Below, piece by piece: positions 48,743 to 57,205 of a stretch of DNA of 64,000 bases. A program made the position numbers and the translations under genes. Source of the DNA: JAWVEV01 sp033856535 (GTDB lineage Bacteria; Actinomycetota; Thermoleophilia; Miltoncostaeales; Miltoncostaeaceae). Under the pieces are notes generated by a model. The model saw only the letters and a program-made list of their open reading frames with translations. It searched no databases and had not been told where the DNA came from. The stretch is from the NCBI GenBank assembly GCA_033856535.1, contig JAWVEV010000142.1, positions 1 to 64,000 of the forward strand. The letters are read 5' to 3'. Position 1 is the first letter of the stretch. Each line of letters begins with the position of its first letter.

Positions 48743-51700
48743 ATGGCTCCGAGCGCCGCGCCCCAGTTCGCCCACCTGCACGTCCACTCGGATTACTCGA
48801 TCCTGGACGGCGCGTGCCGCATCCCGCGCCTCCTGGACCGGGTCGAGGAGATGGGCCAGAGCGCGGTCGCGCTGACCGACCACGGCGTCATGAGCGGCGC
48901 CGTCGAGCTCTACCGCGAGGCGCGCAAGCGCGGCATCACCCCGATCGTGGGGCTCGAGGCCTACGTCGTGCCCGACCGGGCGTCGCGCCCGTCCCGGGAG
49001 AAGCGCGCCCACCTGACGCTGCTCGCCGAGAACGCGACGGGCTACTACAACCTGATCAAGCTCTGCTCCACCGGCTTCCTCGAGGGCTACCACCGCAAGC
49101 CGCGCGTCGACCTTGCCGCGATGGAGCGCCACGCCGACGGGATCATCGCCCTGTCGGGCTGCCTCTCGGGCACGATCTGCACCCACCTCGAGGGCGACGA
49201 CCTGCCCGCGGCCCGCGAGGAGCTCGACACGCTCTGCCAGATCTTCGGGCCCGAGGACGTCTACATCGAGCTCCAGGACTCGGGCATCCCGGTCCAGAAG
49301 AAGATCAACCAGCAGCTCGCCCAGCTCGCGAGGGAGAGCGGGCGCACCGCGGTGGCCACCTGCGACGCGCACTACGTCTGCCAGCACGACGCCGACGCGC
49401 ACGAGGCGCTGCTTGCGATCCAGACGCGCGACGTGCTGAGCAACCCCAAGCGCTTCAAGTTCGACACCAAGGAGTTCTTCCTCAAGACCGGCGCCGAGAT
49501 GCTCGCCGCGATGCCGGACTACGCCGACGCGATCCCGGTCTCGATGGAGATCGCCCAGCGCTGCGCCGCGCTGGAGCTGCCGCTCGGCGAGGTCAAGCTG
49601 CCGGTCTTCCCGGTGCCGGACGGGGAGTCGCCGGACGCCTACCTGGAGCGCCTCTGCCGCGACGGCATGGCCCGGCGCTACCCGGGCGGGGCGCCGGCCA
49701 ACGCCGAGGAGCGCCTGCGCTTCGAGCTCGACGTGATCGCCGAGATGGGCTTCTCGGGCTACTTCCTGATCGTCTGGGACTACATGCGCTGGGCCCGCGA
49801 GAACGGCGTCGCGGTGGGCCCGGGGCGCGGCTCGGCCGCCGGCTCGCTCGTGGCCTACACGCTGCGGATCGTGGACCTGGACCCGCTGGCGCACGACCTG
49901 CTCTTCGAGCGCTTCCTCAACCCGGGGCGCAAGTCGATGCCGGACATCGACACCGACTTCTCGGTGGCGGGCCGCGACTCCGTGGTGCGCTACGTGACCG
50001 AGAAGTACGGCTCGAGCGCGGTGGCCCGCATCGGCACCTTCGGCAAGCTGCTGGCGCGCGCGGTGGTGCGCGACGCCGGCCGGGTGCTCGGGCACAGCTA
50101 CGGCGTCGTGGACCGGATCGCCAAGCTGGTGCCGGAGCGGCCGATCGGCATCAAGCTCGAGGACGCGATGAAGCCGGGCAGCGACCTGGCGAACGCCTAC
50201 GAGGTCGACCCGGCCACCAAGGAGATCATCGACACCGCCCGGCCGCTCGAGGGCCTGGTCCGGAACGAGGGCGTCCACGCCGCCGGCGTCGTGATCGCGC
50301 CCGGCGACATCACCGACTTCCTCCCGGTCCGCCGGGACGACGAGGGCAACGTGGTCACCCAGGTGCCCGACCACGACGTGGAGAGCCTCGGCCTCCTCAA
50401 GATGGACTTCCTGGGCCTGCGCAACCTGGACGTCATCCAGAACGCGCAGGCGCTGATCAAGGACCGCTCCGGCACCGAGCTCGACATCGAGACGATCCCG
50501 CTCGACGACAAGCTCACCTACGCGATGCTCGCCCGGGGCGACTCGGTGGGCGTGTTCCAGTTCGAGTCGAGCGGGATGCGGGACGCCCTCCGCGAGGTCG
50601 GCCCGACCGAGTTCGCCGACCTGATCGCCCTCGTTGCCCTGTACCGCCCGGGTCCGATGGCCTTCATCAGCACCTACGCGCGGAACAAGAAGGACCCCAG
50701 CCGGGTCACCTTCGACGACCCGCGCTTGGAGCCGATCACCGGTCCGACCTACGGCGTGGCCGTGTACCAGGAGCAGCTGATGCTGATCTCCCGGGCGCTC
50801 GCCGGCTTCTCGCCCTCGCGCGCGGACGACCTGCGCAAGGCCGTGTCCAAGAAGGACAAGGACCTGATGGCCTCGCTGAAGGACGAGTTCATCGCCGGCT
50901 GCAAGGCGAGCGGCACGTCGGCGAAGGTGGCCAACAGCCTCTGGGGCCTCTGCGAGGCGGCCGGCGACTACAGCTTCAACAAGTCGCACGCGGCCTGTTA
51001 CGCGCTGCTGGCCTACCGGACCGCCTACCTCAAGGCGAACCACCCGGCCGAGTACATGGCCTCCCTGCTCTCCTCGGTGATGGACACCAAGGACCGGGTG
51101 CCGTTCTACGTCTCGGCCTGCGCCGAGATGGACCTGGCCGTGCTCCCGCCGGACTGCAACCTGAGCCGGGCCGACTTCTCGGTGACCGGCGAGCGCGAGA
51201 TCCGCTTCGGCCTCACCGCCGTGAAGGGCGTGGGCGACAACGCGGTGGCGGCGATCGTCGCGGCGCGCGACGCCGGCGGCGCGTTCGCCTCGATCTGGGA
51301 CTTCTGCCGCCGGGTGGACCAGGCCCAGGTGAACAAGCGCGCGCTGGAGTGCCTGATCCGCGCCGGCGCGCTCGACGCGACCGGCGACACGCGCCTGGGG
51401 ATGCTCGGCGCCGTCGGCGCGGCGGTGGCCCAGGCGGCCCGCCGGCGCAGCGACGCCGCGGCCGGCCAGGGCTCGCTCTTCGGCGGGATGGAGGACGAGC
51501 CCGGCGGGGCGATGGAGATGGACCCGGTGATCCCGGCCGAGGAGATGCCCCGCGACGAGCTGCTCCAGGCCGAGAAGGACGCCCTGGGGCTCTACGTCTC
51601 GAGCCACCCGCTGGCCGACTGCCGGCGCCAGATGGCGCGGGCCACCACCTGCGGCCTGGCCGGCCTCGCGGACCGGGCCGACGGCGAGATGGTCACCGTG

Positions 51701-52183
51701 GCCGGGATCGTCGGCATGACCAAGGGCGTGATGACCCGCCGCGGCGAGCCGATGATGTTCATCCGCCTGGACGATCTGGAGGGCGCCGTCGAGGTCGTGG
51801 TGGTGCCGGCGGTGCTGGCGGAGGCGAAGGAGCTGCTGGCGCCGGACGCGATCCTGCTGGTGACGGGCCGCGTGGACCAGAAGGGGGAGGGCGAGACCAA
51901 GGTCGTCGCCCAGTCGGTCCGCTCCTTCACGCCGGACCCCGGCGCCGAGGAGGACCGCCTGCTGGTCCGGGTCGACATGGACCGCCTCCAGCTCGACCAG
52001 CTCGGCATGCTGCGCCGGCTGCTGGCCGACCACCGCGGCTCCGCGCCGGTGGTGCTGGAGATGGCCGCGCCCGAGGGCCGCCGCAAGCGGCTGCGGCTGG
52101 GGGAGGAGTACTGCGTCGACCCGCGCGACGGGAGCCTGGTCGCCTCGCTGAAGACACTGTTCGGCGAGCGCTGCGTAGCCTAA
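48743..52183 (+). CDS. dnaE: DNA polymerase III alpha subunit
   Basis: A 1146-residue replicative polymerase (DnaE1 type). The N-terminal PHP domain has intact metal ligands (HLHVHSDYSILDGACRI, LTDHGVMSGAVELY), consistent with PHP-based proofreading. The catalytic palm contains GPGRGSAAGSLVAY and PDIDTDFS with the active-site aspartates. Then come the thumb/fingers (NKSHAACYALLAYRTAYLKA), an HhH region and a C-terminal OB fold (VTVAGIVGMTKGVMTRRGEP). TAACCT ends 10 bases before the ATG with no ribosome binding site, suggesting a leaderless transcript. Confidence 0.97.
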   Translation: MAPSAAPQFAHLHVHSDYSILDGACRIPRLLDRVEEMGQSAVALTDHGVMSGAVELYREARKRGITPIVGLEAYVVPDRASRPSREKRAHLTLLAENATGYYNLIKLCSTGFLEGYHRKPRVDLAAMERHADGIIALSGCLSGTICTHLEGDDLPAAREELDTLCQIFGPEDVYIELQDSGIPVQKKINQQLAQLARESGRTAVATCDAHYVCQHDADAHEALLAIQTRDVLSNPKRFKFDTKEFFLKTGAEMLAAMPDYADAIPVSMEIAQRCAALELPLGEVKLPVFPVPDGESPDAYLERLCRDGMARRYPGGAPANAEERLRFELDVIAEMGFSGYFLIVWDYMRWARENGVAVGPGRGSAAGSLVAYTLRIVDLDPLAHDLLFERFLNPGRKSMPDIDTDFSVAGRDSVVRYVTEKYGSSAVARIGTFGKLLARAVVRDAGRVLGHSYGVVDRIAKLVPERPIGIKLEDAMKPGSDLANAYEVDPATKEIIDTARPLEGLVRNEGVHAAGVVIAPGDITDFLPVRRDDEGNVVTQVPDHDVESLGLLKMDFLGLRNLDVIQNAQALIKDRSGTELDIETIPLDDKLTYAMLARGDSVGVFQFESSGMRDALREVGPTEFADLIALVALYRPGPMAFISTYARNKKDPSRVTFDDPRLEPITGPTYGVAVYQEQLMLISRALAGFSPSRADDLRKAVSKKDKDLMASLKDEFIAGCKASGTSAKVANSLWGLCEAAGDYSFNKSHAACYALLAYRTAYLKANHPAEYMASLLSSVMDTKDRVPFYVSACAEMDLAVLPPDCNLSRADFSVTGEREIRFGLTAVKGVGDNAVAAIVAARDAGGAFASIWDFCRRVDQAQVNKRALECLIRAGALDATGDTRLGMLGAVGAAVAQAARRRSDAAAGQGSLFGGMEDEPGGAMEMDPVIPAEEMPRDELLQAEKDALGLYVSSHPLADCRRQMARATTCGLAGLADRADGEMVTVAGIVGMTKGVMTRRGEPMMFIRLDDLEGAVEVVVVPAVLAEAKELLAPDAILLVTGRVDQKGEGETKVVAQSVRSFTPDPGAEEDRLLVRVDMDRLQLDQLGMLRRLLADHRGSAPVVLEMAAPEGRRKRLRLGEEYCVDPRDGSLVASLKTLFGERCVA

Positions 52184-52190
52184 CCGGGCG

Positions 52191-52655
52191 GTGCTTGACC
52201 CCCTCGGGGGGAGTGTCTTCAATGGATTTCAGGTGTCGACGCACGAACAACCCTGGACTCCGCTGCCGGACCGCCCGCGGGCACGCGAGGCGGGCTCCTG
52301 CCGGCGCTGCCCGGTGGGCTGTGAGCGGGTGGTGCACCCCGCCGGCTGCCTGGAGTCCGGCTGCTCCCGGGTCTACTCGTACGAGCGCGACGGGCGCACC
52401 TGGTTCGGCTGCATCGAGGGCGTCCACGGCGCCGAGATCGATCTCGCCCGCTTCAGGATCATCCAGCGCACGAAGCTCGGCTTCGGCGGCCTGCGCGCCG
52501 TCCGCGACCCGCTCCCCCAGTGCCGGATCGAGCTGGAGCACACCTTCGAGCACCGCGCCGCCGGCCCGTGCGTGCGCCCCGACTTCCTCCTCTCGGCGCC
52601 CCGGCCGGACTTCCGGGTGACCGTCCCGCCCGACCGAGACGCAGGGGCCGGCTGA
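52191..52655 (+). CDS. Cysteine-rich unknown protein downstream of dnaE
   Basis: A 154-residue protein from GTG 52191. Cysteines 37, 40, 44, 53, 58 and 74 make a compact cluster (CRRCPVGC, CLESGC, FGCIEG), with two more at 111 and 127, suggesting one or two zinc or iron-sulfur sites. SRVYSYERDGRTWFGCIEGV and AEIDLARFRI look well structured. A TAGCCT -10-like element overlaps the dnaE end, 9 bases before this GTG; GTG 52233 is an alternative start. No family recognised. It is convergent with the next gene, with one base between stops. Confidence 0.65.
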   Translation: MLDPLGGSVFNGFQVSTHEQPWTPLPDRPRAREAGSCRRCPVGCERVVHPAGCLESGCSRVYSYERDGRTWFGCIEGVHGAEIDLARFRIIQRTKLGFGGLRAVRDPLPQCRIELEHTFEHRAAGPCVRPDFLLSAPRPDFRVTVPPDRDAGAG

Positions 52656-52656
52656 G

Positions 52657-53646
52657 TCAGCGCCTCGCCAGGTAGACCCGGGTCAGGGTCCCGGGCGTCG
52701 GGCCCGAGATCCAGGCCGAGCTCTTCCCGATGCTGATCCGGTTCACGGCGATGTCGCGGTCGTACGCGCCGCGCCGCTGGACGACGCTCCCCAGGGTCAG
52801 CGGCTTTCCGACCTGCCTGCCGGTTCGCAGGTCGACACGGAACAGCCGCTTGGTCAGCGTGACGTCGCCATCGCCGAGGCCGCGCGCCGACTGCCCGACG
52901 AGCCAGGCGGCGTTCTGGCCGACGGCGATCGCCCCCTGTCGCGCGGCGGGAATGACGGCCTCGGCGTGCTCCGCGCCGGGGCGCACTCTGCGGGCGCTCG
53001 GGTAGCCGCCCACCCAGAGCACGCCCAGGTGATCCACGGCGGTGCTGGTGACGTAGTTGACGCCCAGGGTGACCCGCTGGAGCTCGGCGTCGTAGAAGTC
53101 CCGCCGGACCGCGACCGGGAAGTCGTGGAAGTCGTCGGTGGTCTCGATCTCCCAGCCGAGCGGCAGGAGAGCGTGAAACTTGCCGTCCTTGTCGGGCTGG
53201 GGCCCCGGGACGGGCTCCGGCTCCCCGATCTGCGCGCCTGAGGCGCGTGCCAACCGGATCCGCTCGAGCGTCGTGAAGGTCGTGTCGACGTAGCGGGTGA
53301 CCCAGATGCCGCGCAGGTCGACGGTGACGCTCGCCGCGCGCTCCGGGAGGTTGATCCGCGGCCCGAGCGGCTCATTGCTGCGCGGGTCGATGCGTTGGAC
53401 GAAGCTCGAGTCCGTGGCGATGGCCCAGACCCCTGCCGGTCCGACCTGAACGCGCACCGACTGATCGCCCAGGTCGATCGTGGCGTGCCGGAGCGCGGCC
53501 GCCGGGACGGGCGGGGACATGGCCGCCTGGGCCGGCACCGTCGCCAGCGGCACGAGCGCCAGCGCGCCGAGGATCAGGCGGCGCGACCGTGCGGCGCGCC
53601 GCTCCTGATCGGCCGCGTCTTCCTGCACTGCACCGTTCGTGGCCAT
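52657..53646 (-). CDS. Secreted propeller-like protein of unknown function
   Basis: A 329-residue protein. Residues about 20-42 (SRRLILGALALVPLATVPAQ) form a signal peptide or membrane anchor after a short charged N-terminus. The mature part contains repeated Trp-centred strands (AGVWAIATDSS, RGIWVTRYV, GVLWVGGYPS, NAAWLVGQS, SAWISGPTPG) spaced 40-60 residues apart, as in beta-propellers of the Vgb/streptogramin-lyase type. No catalytic residues could be assigned. ATG 53646 has a GGAGGCAAGGG ribosome binding site. A palindrome upstream may regulate it. Confidence 0.7.
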   Translation of the reverse strand: MATNGAVQEDAADQERRAARSRRLILGALALVPLATVPAQAAMSPPVPAAALRHATIDLGDQSVRVQVGPAGVWAIATDSSFVQRIDPRSNEPLGPRINLPERAASVTVDLRGIWVTRYVDTTFTTLERIRLARASGAQIGEPEPVPGPQPDKDGKFHALLPLGWEIETTDDFHDFPVAVRRDFYDAELQRVTLGVNYVTSTAVDHLGVLWVGGYPSARRVRPGAEHAEAVIPAARQGAIAVGQNAAWLVGQSARGLGDGDVTLTKRLFRVDLRTGRQVGKPLTLGSVVQRRGAYDRDIAVNRISIGKSSAWISGPTPGTLTRVYLARR

Positions 53647-53683
53647 CCCTTGCCTCCGTCGTCGAGCGTCCCGCGAAGGCATA

Positions 53684-53695
53684 CCGACAGGTCGG
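53684..53695. promoter_or_regulatory. 12-bp palindrome upstream of the propeller gene
   Basis: CCGACAGGTCGG is a dyad with arms CCGAC/GTCGG, directly beside a TATGCC on the leftward strand that could be the -10 of the propeller gene. It would suit a repressor site. It lies in the 210-base divergent gap shared with the nuclease gene. Confidence 0.35.
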
Positions 53696-53856
53696 AACAC
53701 GGATCAAGGCCCATCCAACGAATCAACGCGGAAAGCGGTTCCTTCCCGGCGTTCTTACCCAGATCTCATCCGACGAGCCGGCCGGGCGCTCAAGACCTCG
53801 CCGGCGGACTCCGATGCTCCCACTCGACCGGACGTCACGGATGACGGAGGCGAGGA

Positions 53857-54597
53857 ATGGCCAAGGGACGCATCCTGGCGAGCGCGATCGCGCTCGCGGC
53901 GGCGGGGCTGGCGCTGGCGCCGGCGGCCGGGGCGTTCACCCTCGACGGCACGGTGGTCTCGGTCGTCGACGGCGACACGCTCAAGGTGCGGGCGCGCGGC
54001 GAGCTGACCACGGTGCGCCTGGTCGGCATCGACACGCCCGAGACGCGCCACCCGAGCAAGCCGGTCCAGTGCTTCGGGCCCGCCGCGACGAAGGCCGCCA
54101 AGCGGCTGCTGCGGCCCGGCCAGGCGGTGCGGCTCGTCACCGACCCCACCCAGGACACCCGCGACCGCTACGGCCGCCTGCTCGCCTACGTCTACCCGAA
54201 GGGGAAGGCCGGTTCCCGCGGCTCGGTGAACTTCACGCTCGTCGCCCACGGCGCGGCCAAGGTCTACGTCTACGGCGGCGTGCCCTTCGAGTACGCCGGC
54301 ACGTTCCAGGCCGCGCAGGGCCGGGCGCGCACCGCCGGCGTGGGCCTGTGGGGCGGCACCTGCCACGGGAACACGACCAAGCCCGACCCCTCGGTGGCGC
54401 GGCCGGCGCCCACGCCGCCGCCGCCGGCTCCGAGCTCCGGCAACTGCGACCCGAACTACGCCGGCGCCTGCGTCCCGCTCAGCTCGTCGGACCTGGACTG
54501 CAAGGACGTCCCGGGCACGGTCCGCGTCGTCGGGAGCGACCCGCACCGCCTCGACGGCGACCACGACGGCTGGGGCTGCGAGGCGAACTCGGGCTGA
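53857..54597 (+). CDS. Secreted thermonuclease (SNase) with Excalibur-like calcium-binding tail
   Basis: A 246-residue secreted nuclease: signal peptide (1-26, ILASAIALAAAGLALAPAAG), SNase OB-fold (about 27-170) with VVDGDTLKVR, the catalytic Arg in RLVGIDTPETRHP, Glu in that segment and Arg in DRYGRLLAYVY; then a Pro-rich linker (about 178-195) and a C-terminal Excalibur motif (LDGDHDGWGCE) with paired cysteines. It probably degrades extracellular DNA or RNA with Ca2+. ATG 53857 follows GGAGGCGAGG. Confidence 0.88.
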   Translation: MAKGRILASAIALAAAGLALAPAAGAFTLDGTVVSVVDGDTLKVRARGELTTVRLVGIDTPETRHPSKPVQCFGPAATKAAKRLLRPGQAVRLVTDPTQDTRDRYGRLLAYVYPKGKAGSRGSVNFTLVAHGAAKVYVYGGVPFEYAGTFQAAQGRARTAGVGLWGGTCHGNTTKPDPSVARPAPTPPPPAPSSGNCDPNYAGACVPLSSSDLDCKDVPGTVRVVGSDPHRLDGDHDGWGCEANSG

Positions 54598-54669
54598 GCC
54601 CGCTCCGCCGGCGGTTCCCACCGGCCCGCCCGGCTGTAATCCCCGTCGCTCGTTCGACATAGAGGGGGT

Positions 54670-55215
54670 GTGGACGACGAGCGGCGCGACGACCGGGAGC
54701 GGCGGTTCCAGGCGCTCTGGCAGGAGCACCACGCCCTGGTGCTCGCGTATGCCCGGCGTCGCGCTCCCGCGGAGGCGCGCGACGTCGTGGCCGAGACCTT
54801 CCTGGTCGCCTGGCAGAAGCTCTATCGCGTGCCGTCAGAGCCCGTCCCCTGGCTGCTGGCGGTCGCGCGCAACGTCCTCCGAGACCACCAACGGCGCGCT
54901 CAGCGCGAAGTCCATGCGCGGCAGCGATTGTCGGCCGAGCCGGAGCCCTGGACCCGCGATCCCGCCGAGAGGTTGCCGACGCGCGCCCTCGCTACGGCCT
55001 TCGCAACCCTGGCGGCGCGCGACCGGGAGGTCCTGGCCCTCGTGGCGTGGGAGGGCCTGACCCCCGATGAGGCCGGGCGGGTGCTCGGCATCAGCCGGCC
55101 GGCGCTGGCGGTCCGGATGCATCGCGCGCGCCGGCGGCTTGCCCGGGCTTTGGAGCAACTCGACGACACCCCGCTCGGGCCGCCGACGCGAAGCCCGATT
55201 CAGGAGCAGACATGA
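54670..55215 (+). CDS. ECF-type RNA polymerase sigma factor
   Basis: A 181-residue sigma factor. Region 2 (about 12-75; QALWQEHHALVLAYARRRAP, DVVAETFLVAWQKL, PWLLAVARNVLRDHQRR) recognises the -10 element. Region 4 (about 115-165; LAARDREVLALVAWEGLTP, EAGRVLGISRPALAVRMHRA) binds the -35. GTG 54670 follows GAGGGGGT. The stop overlaps the next ATG, so the neighbouring membrane protein is probably its regulator. The target promoter cannot be deduced. Confidence 0.9.
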   Translation: MDDERRDDRERRFQALWQEHHALVLAYARRRAPAEARDVVAETFLVAWQKLYRVPSEPVPWLLAVARNVLRDHQRRAQREVHARQRLSAEPEPWTRDPAERLPTRALATAFATLAARDREVLALVAWEGLTPDEAGRVLGISRPALAVRMHRARRRLARALEQLDDTPLGPPTRSPIQEQT

Positions 55216-56243
55216 CGCAGGATCCGATCGGCCTGGCGATCCACGACCTCGCGGCCCTCGATCCCCTGCTCCGGATGGGCCCGGCGGAGCGCGCCGCGCT
55301 GCACGCGGCGGACGAGGACTGGGCGCGCGCCGCGCTTGCGCCCATCCCCGCGCAGGCACCTCGCGGGCCGGGTCACCGGCGACGCCGTGCGCCGTGGGCG
55401 GCGCCGGCGCTCGCCGGCCTGGGCGCGGTCGGGGTCGTGATCGCCATCGGCGTCATGTCGCCGGGAGGTGACACCGTCGCCCCGTCGGCGCCCGGCTTCG
55501 GCGTGGTCACTCCACCCGGGATGACGGCACCCCGCTCCTCGGTGCCGATCTCGCGAGCGGTCAGGACGACGGCCGTCCGGTCGAGCCCGGCCATCGAGGC
55601 GACGACGGCCGAGTCGGCGGCGATCGTCCGCGATCTGGCGTCGTTCTCGCTGACGTCACCGCTTCAGGAGATCGAGGTCACGCCCGAGGCGCTGAGCGTG
55701 CGGCTCAACGCGCCCATGGGTGCGCCCTCTGCGATCGCGACCTGGGAGGGCTCGGTCGTCGCGGCGGCGCTCGCGGCGGACCCGGCCATCTCGGCGCGGC
55801 GCGTCGACGTCCAGAATCGGGCGCCCGACGGCGACCTCGACACGCCGCTCGCCGGGGATGTCGACCTTCCGGCGGCCCGCGCGCTCGCGGCCGGCGACCG
55901 GGCGATCGACGAGGCGGTTCTGCGCCGGGATGCCGCCGCGGCCGGCCTCGAGCTCCTTGGCGCGCGCCCGATCGGCGCCCTCGGGGCGGTGTCCCTGACC
56001 GTGAGGCCGGCGGTTCCGAACGACGCGTCCCTCGCGAACGAGAGCGACCCGCTGACCGCGTTGCTGAAGAGCCTGGCCGGGCGCCCGTACCTGGTGGCGG
56101 TCGTCGACGCCGCGGGTCAGGGCCTCTCGATCCTCAGCTTCAATCCGGTCGTGGGCGCCGGACGAGGCACCGGGTCCGCGTGGGCCGCGCCCGAGATCGC
56201 GCCGCCCAGCTTCGGAGCGTTCACGCCCCGAGCGCGCCCGTAG
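55212..56243 (+). CDS. Membrane protein coupled to the ECF sigma factor, possible anti-sigma factor
   Basis: A 343-residue protein overlapping the sigma gene by four bases. The cytoplasmic N-terminus (1-58) contains helices and DEDWARAALAPI; a single membrane helix (about 60-82, PWAAPALAGLGAVGVVIAIG) is followed by an extracytoplasmic domain of about 260 residues. The topology and coupling fit an anti-sigma factor, and the N-terminal LAALDPLL...AERAALHAADEDW segment is like those found in such partners. No zinc HxxxCxxC motif is present, so a classic ZAS domain is absent. Its ligand is unknown. Confidence 0.65.
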   Translation: MTQDPIGLAIHDLAALDPLLRMGPAERAALHAADEDWARAALAPIPAQAPRGPGHRRRRAPWAAPALAGLGAVGVVIAIGVMSPGGDTVAPSAPGFGVVTPPGMTAPRSSVPISRAVRTTAVRSSPAIEATTAESAAIVRDLASFSLTSPLQEIEVTPEALSVRLNAPMGAPSAIATWEGSVVAAALAADPAISARRVDVQNRAPDGDLDTPLAGDVDLPAARALAAGDRAIDEAVLRRDAAAAGLELLGARPIGALGAVSLTVRPAVPNDASLANESDPLTALLKSLAGRPYLVAVVDAAGQGLSILSFNPVVGAGRGTGSAWAAPEIAPPSFGAFTPRARP

Positions 56244-56277
56244 CGGGTCGCCTACGGCGTCCTGAGCCTCAGCCTGC

Positions 56278-56297
56278 GGTCGCCGCCCACGGCGACC
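56278..56297 (+). terminator. Hairpin terminator after the sigma/membrane pair
   Basis: Perfect 8-bp stem (GGTCGCCG / CGGCGACC) with loop CCCA, 35 bases after the stop and followed by ACAAAG. Confidence 0.6.
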
Positions 56298-56378
56298 ACA
56301 AAGCCCGGGCAGGGTATCCCGGGCCCGGCGCCCGTCGCGCGACCCGTGGTCCCGTCCGGCATCATCTCGCGCGTGCCC

Positions 56379-57188
56379 ATGCCGCCCGCCGATGCGCCGG
56401 AGCGCCCGCTCGGCCTGATCACCGGCACCGGCCTGTACTCCCTGGCCGGCCTCGAGGATCCGGCCATCGACCTGATCACGACGCCGCACGGCGCGGTCGA
56501 GGTCACCTCGGGCCTGTGGGACGGCCACCGGGTGCTGCACGTCGCGCGCCACGGCGCCGGCCACGCCCGCCTGTCGCACCAGACCACCCCGCGCGCCACG
56601 ATCGCCGCGCTCGCGGCCCTCGGCGCCGACGCCATCGTGGCCACCACGGTGTGCGGCGCCTGCGACCCGGCGCTCGAGCTCGGCTCGATGGTGGTCTTCG
56701 ACGACCTGCACTTCCCGTCGAACCGGATGGCCGACGGCTCGCTCTGCACGCTCTTCACCGACCCGCGCGACCCGTCCCGCGGCCACTGGATCTTCGAGAG
56801 CCCCTTCGCGCCTGGCCTGCGCCGTGCGCTGCTCGACGCCGCCGGCGCCGAGGGGATCACGGCTCGCGACGGCGGCGTCTACGGCCACGTCGACGGCCCG
56901 CGTTTCAACACGGCCACCGAGATCCGGGCGCTGCGGGCCGCGGGCGTCTCCTGCGTGAGCCAGACCGCCGGCCCCGAGGTCGTGCTCGCCGGCGAGGCCG
57001 GCCTGCCCCTGGCGCTCGTGGGCTACGTCACGGACCACGCCAACGGCGTGTCCGACCCGCCCACGCCGCCCGAGACGCTCGACCGCCTCTTCCGCGCCAG
57101 CGCGCCGGCCTTCGAGCGCCTGCTGCGCGCCGCGCTTCCGGGCCTGTCCGCCGGCGCCCCGCCCACCGGGATCGTCTTCGGCCTCTGA
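56379..57188 (+). CDS. S-methyl-5'-thioadenosine phosphorylase/purine nucleoside phosphorylase family
   Basis: A 269-residue enzyme of the PNP/MTAP family. The phosphate loop GLITGTGLYSL, the RHGAGHARLSHQT block with a phosphate-binding Arg and His, ATTVCGACDPALELGSMVVFDD, the DGPRFNTATEIRALRAAG block with the conserved Glu, and TDHANG are visible. It cleaves methylthioadenosine or a purine nucleoside with phosphate; the MTAP role is favoured but not certain. ATG 56379 was chosen; GTG 56346 would add 11 residues with no family support. The next gene starts 17 bases later. Confidence 0.85.
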   Translation: MPPADAPERPLGLITGTGLYSLAGLEDPAIDLITTPHGAVEVTSGLWDGHRVLHVARHGAGHARLSHQTTPRATIAALAALGADAIVATTVCGACDPALELGSMVVFDDLHFPSNRMADGSLCTLFTDPRDPSRGHWIFESPFAPGLRRALLDAAGAEGITARDGGVYGHVDGPRFNTATEIRALRAAGVSCVSQTAGPEVVLAGEAGLPLALVGYVTDHANGVSDPPTPPETLDRLFRASAPAFERLLRAALPGLSAGAPPTGIVFGL

Positions 57189-57205
57189 AGAGGCATGATC
57201 GGCCC

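Noticed and set aside
48329..52222. 1297-codon open frame antisense to dnaE
   Set aside because: Same artefact of high GC at third codon positions; dnaE is unambiguous.
52657..53646. Secreted propeller as a streptogramin lyase (Vgb)
   Set aside because: Blade-like Trp repeats are present but the catalytic His/Glu pattern of Vgb could not be located.
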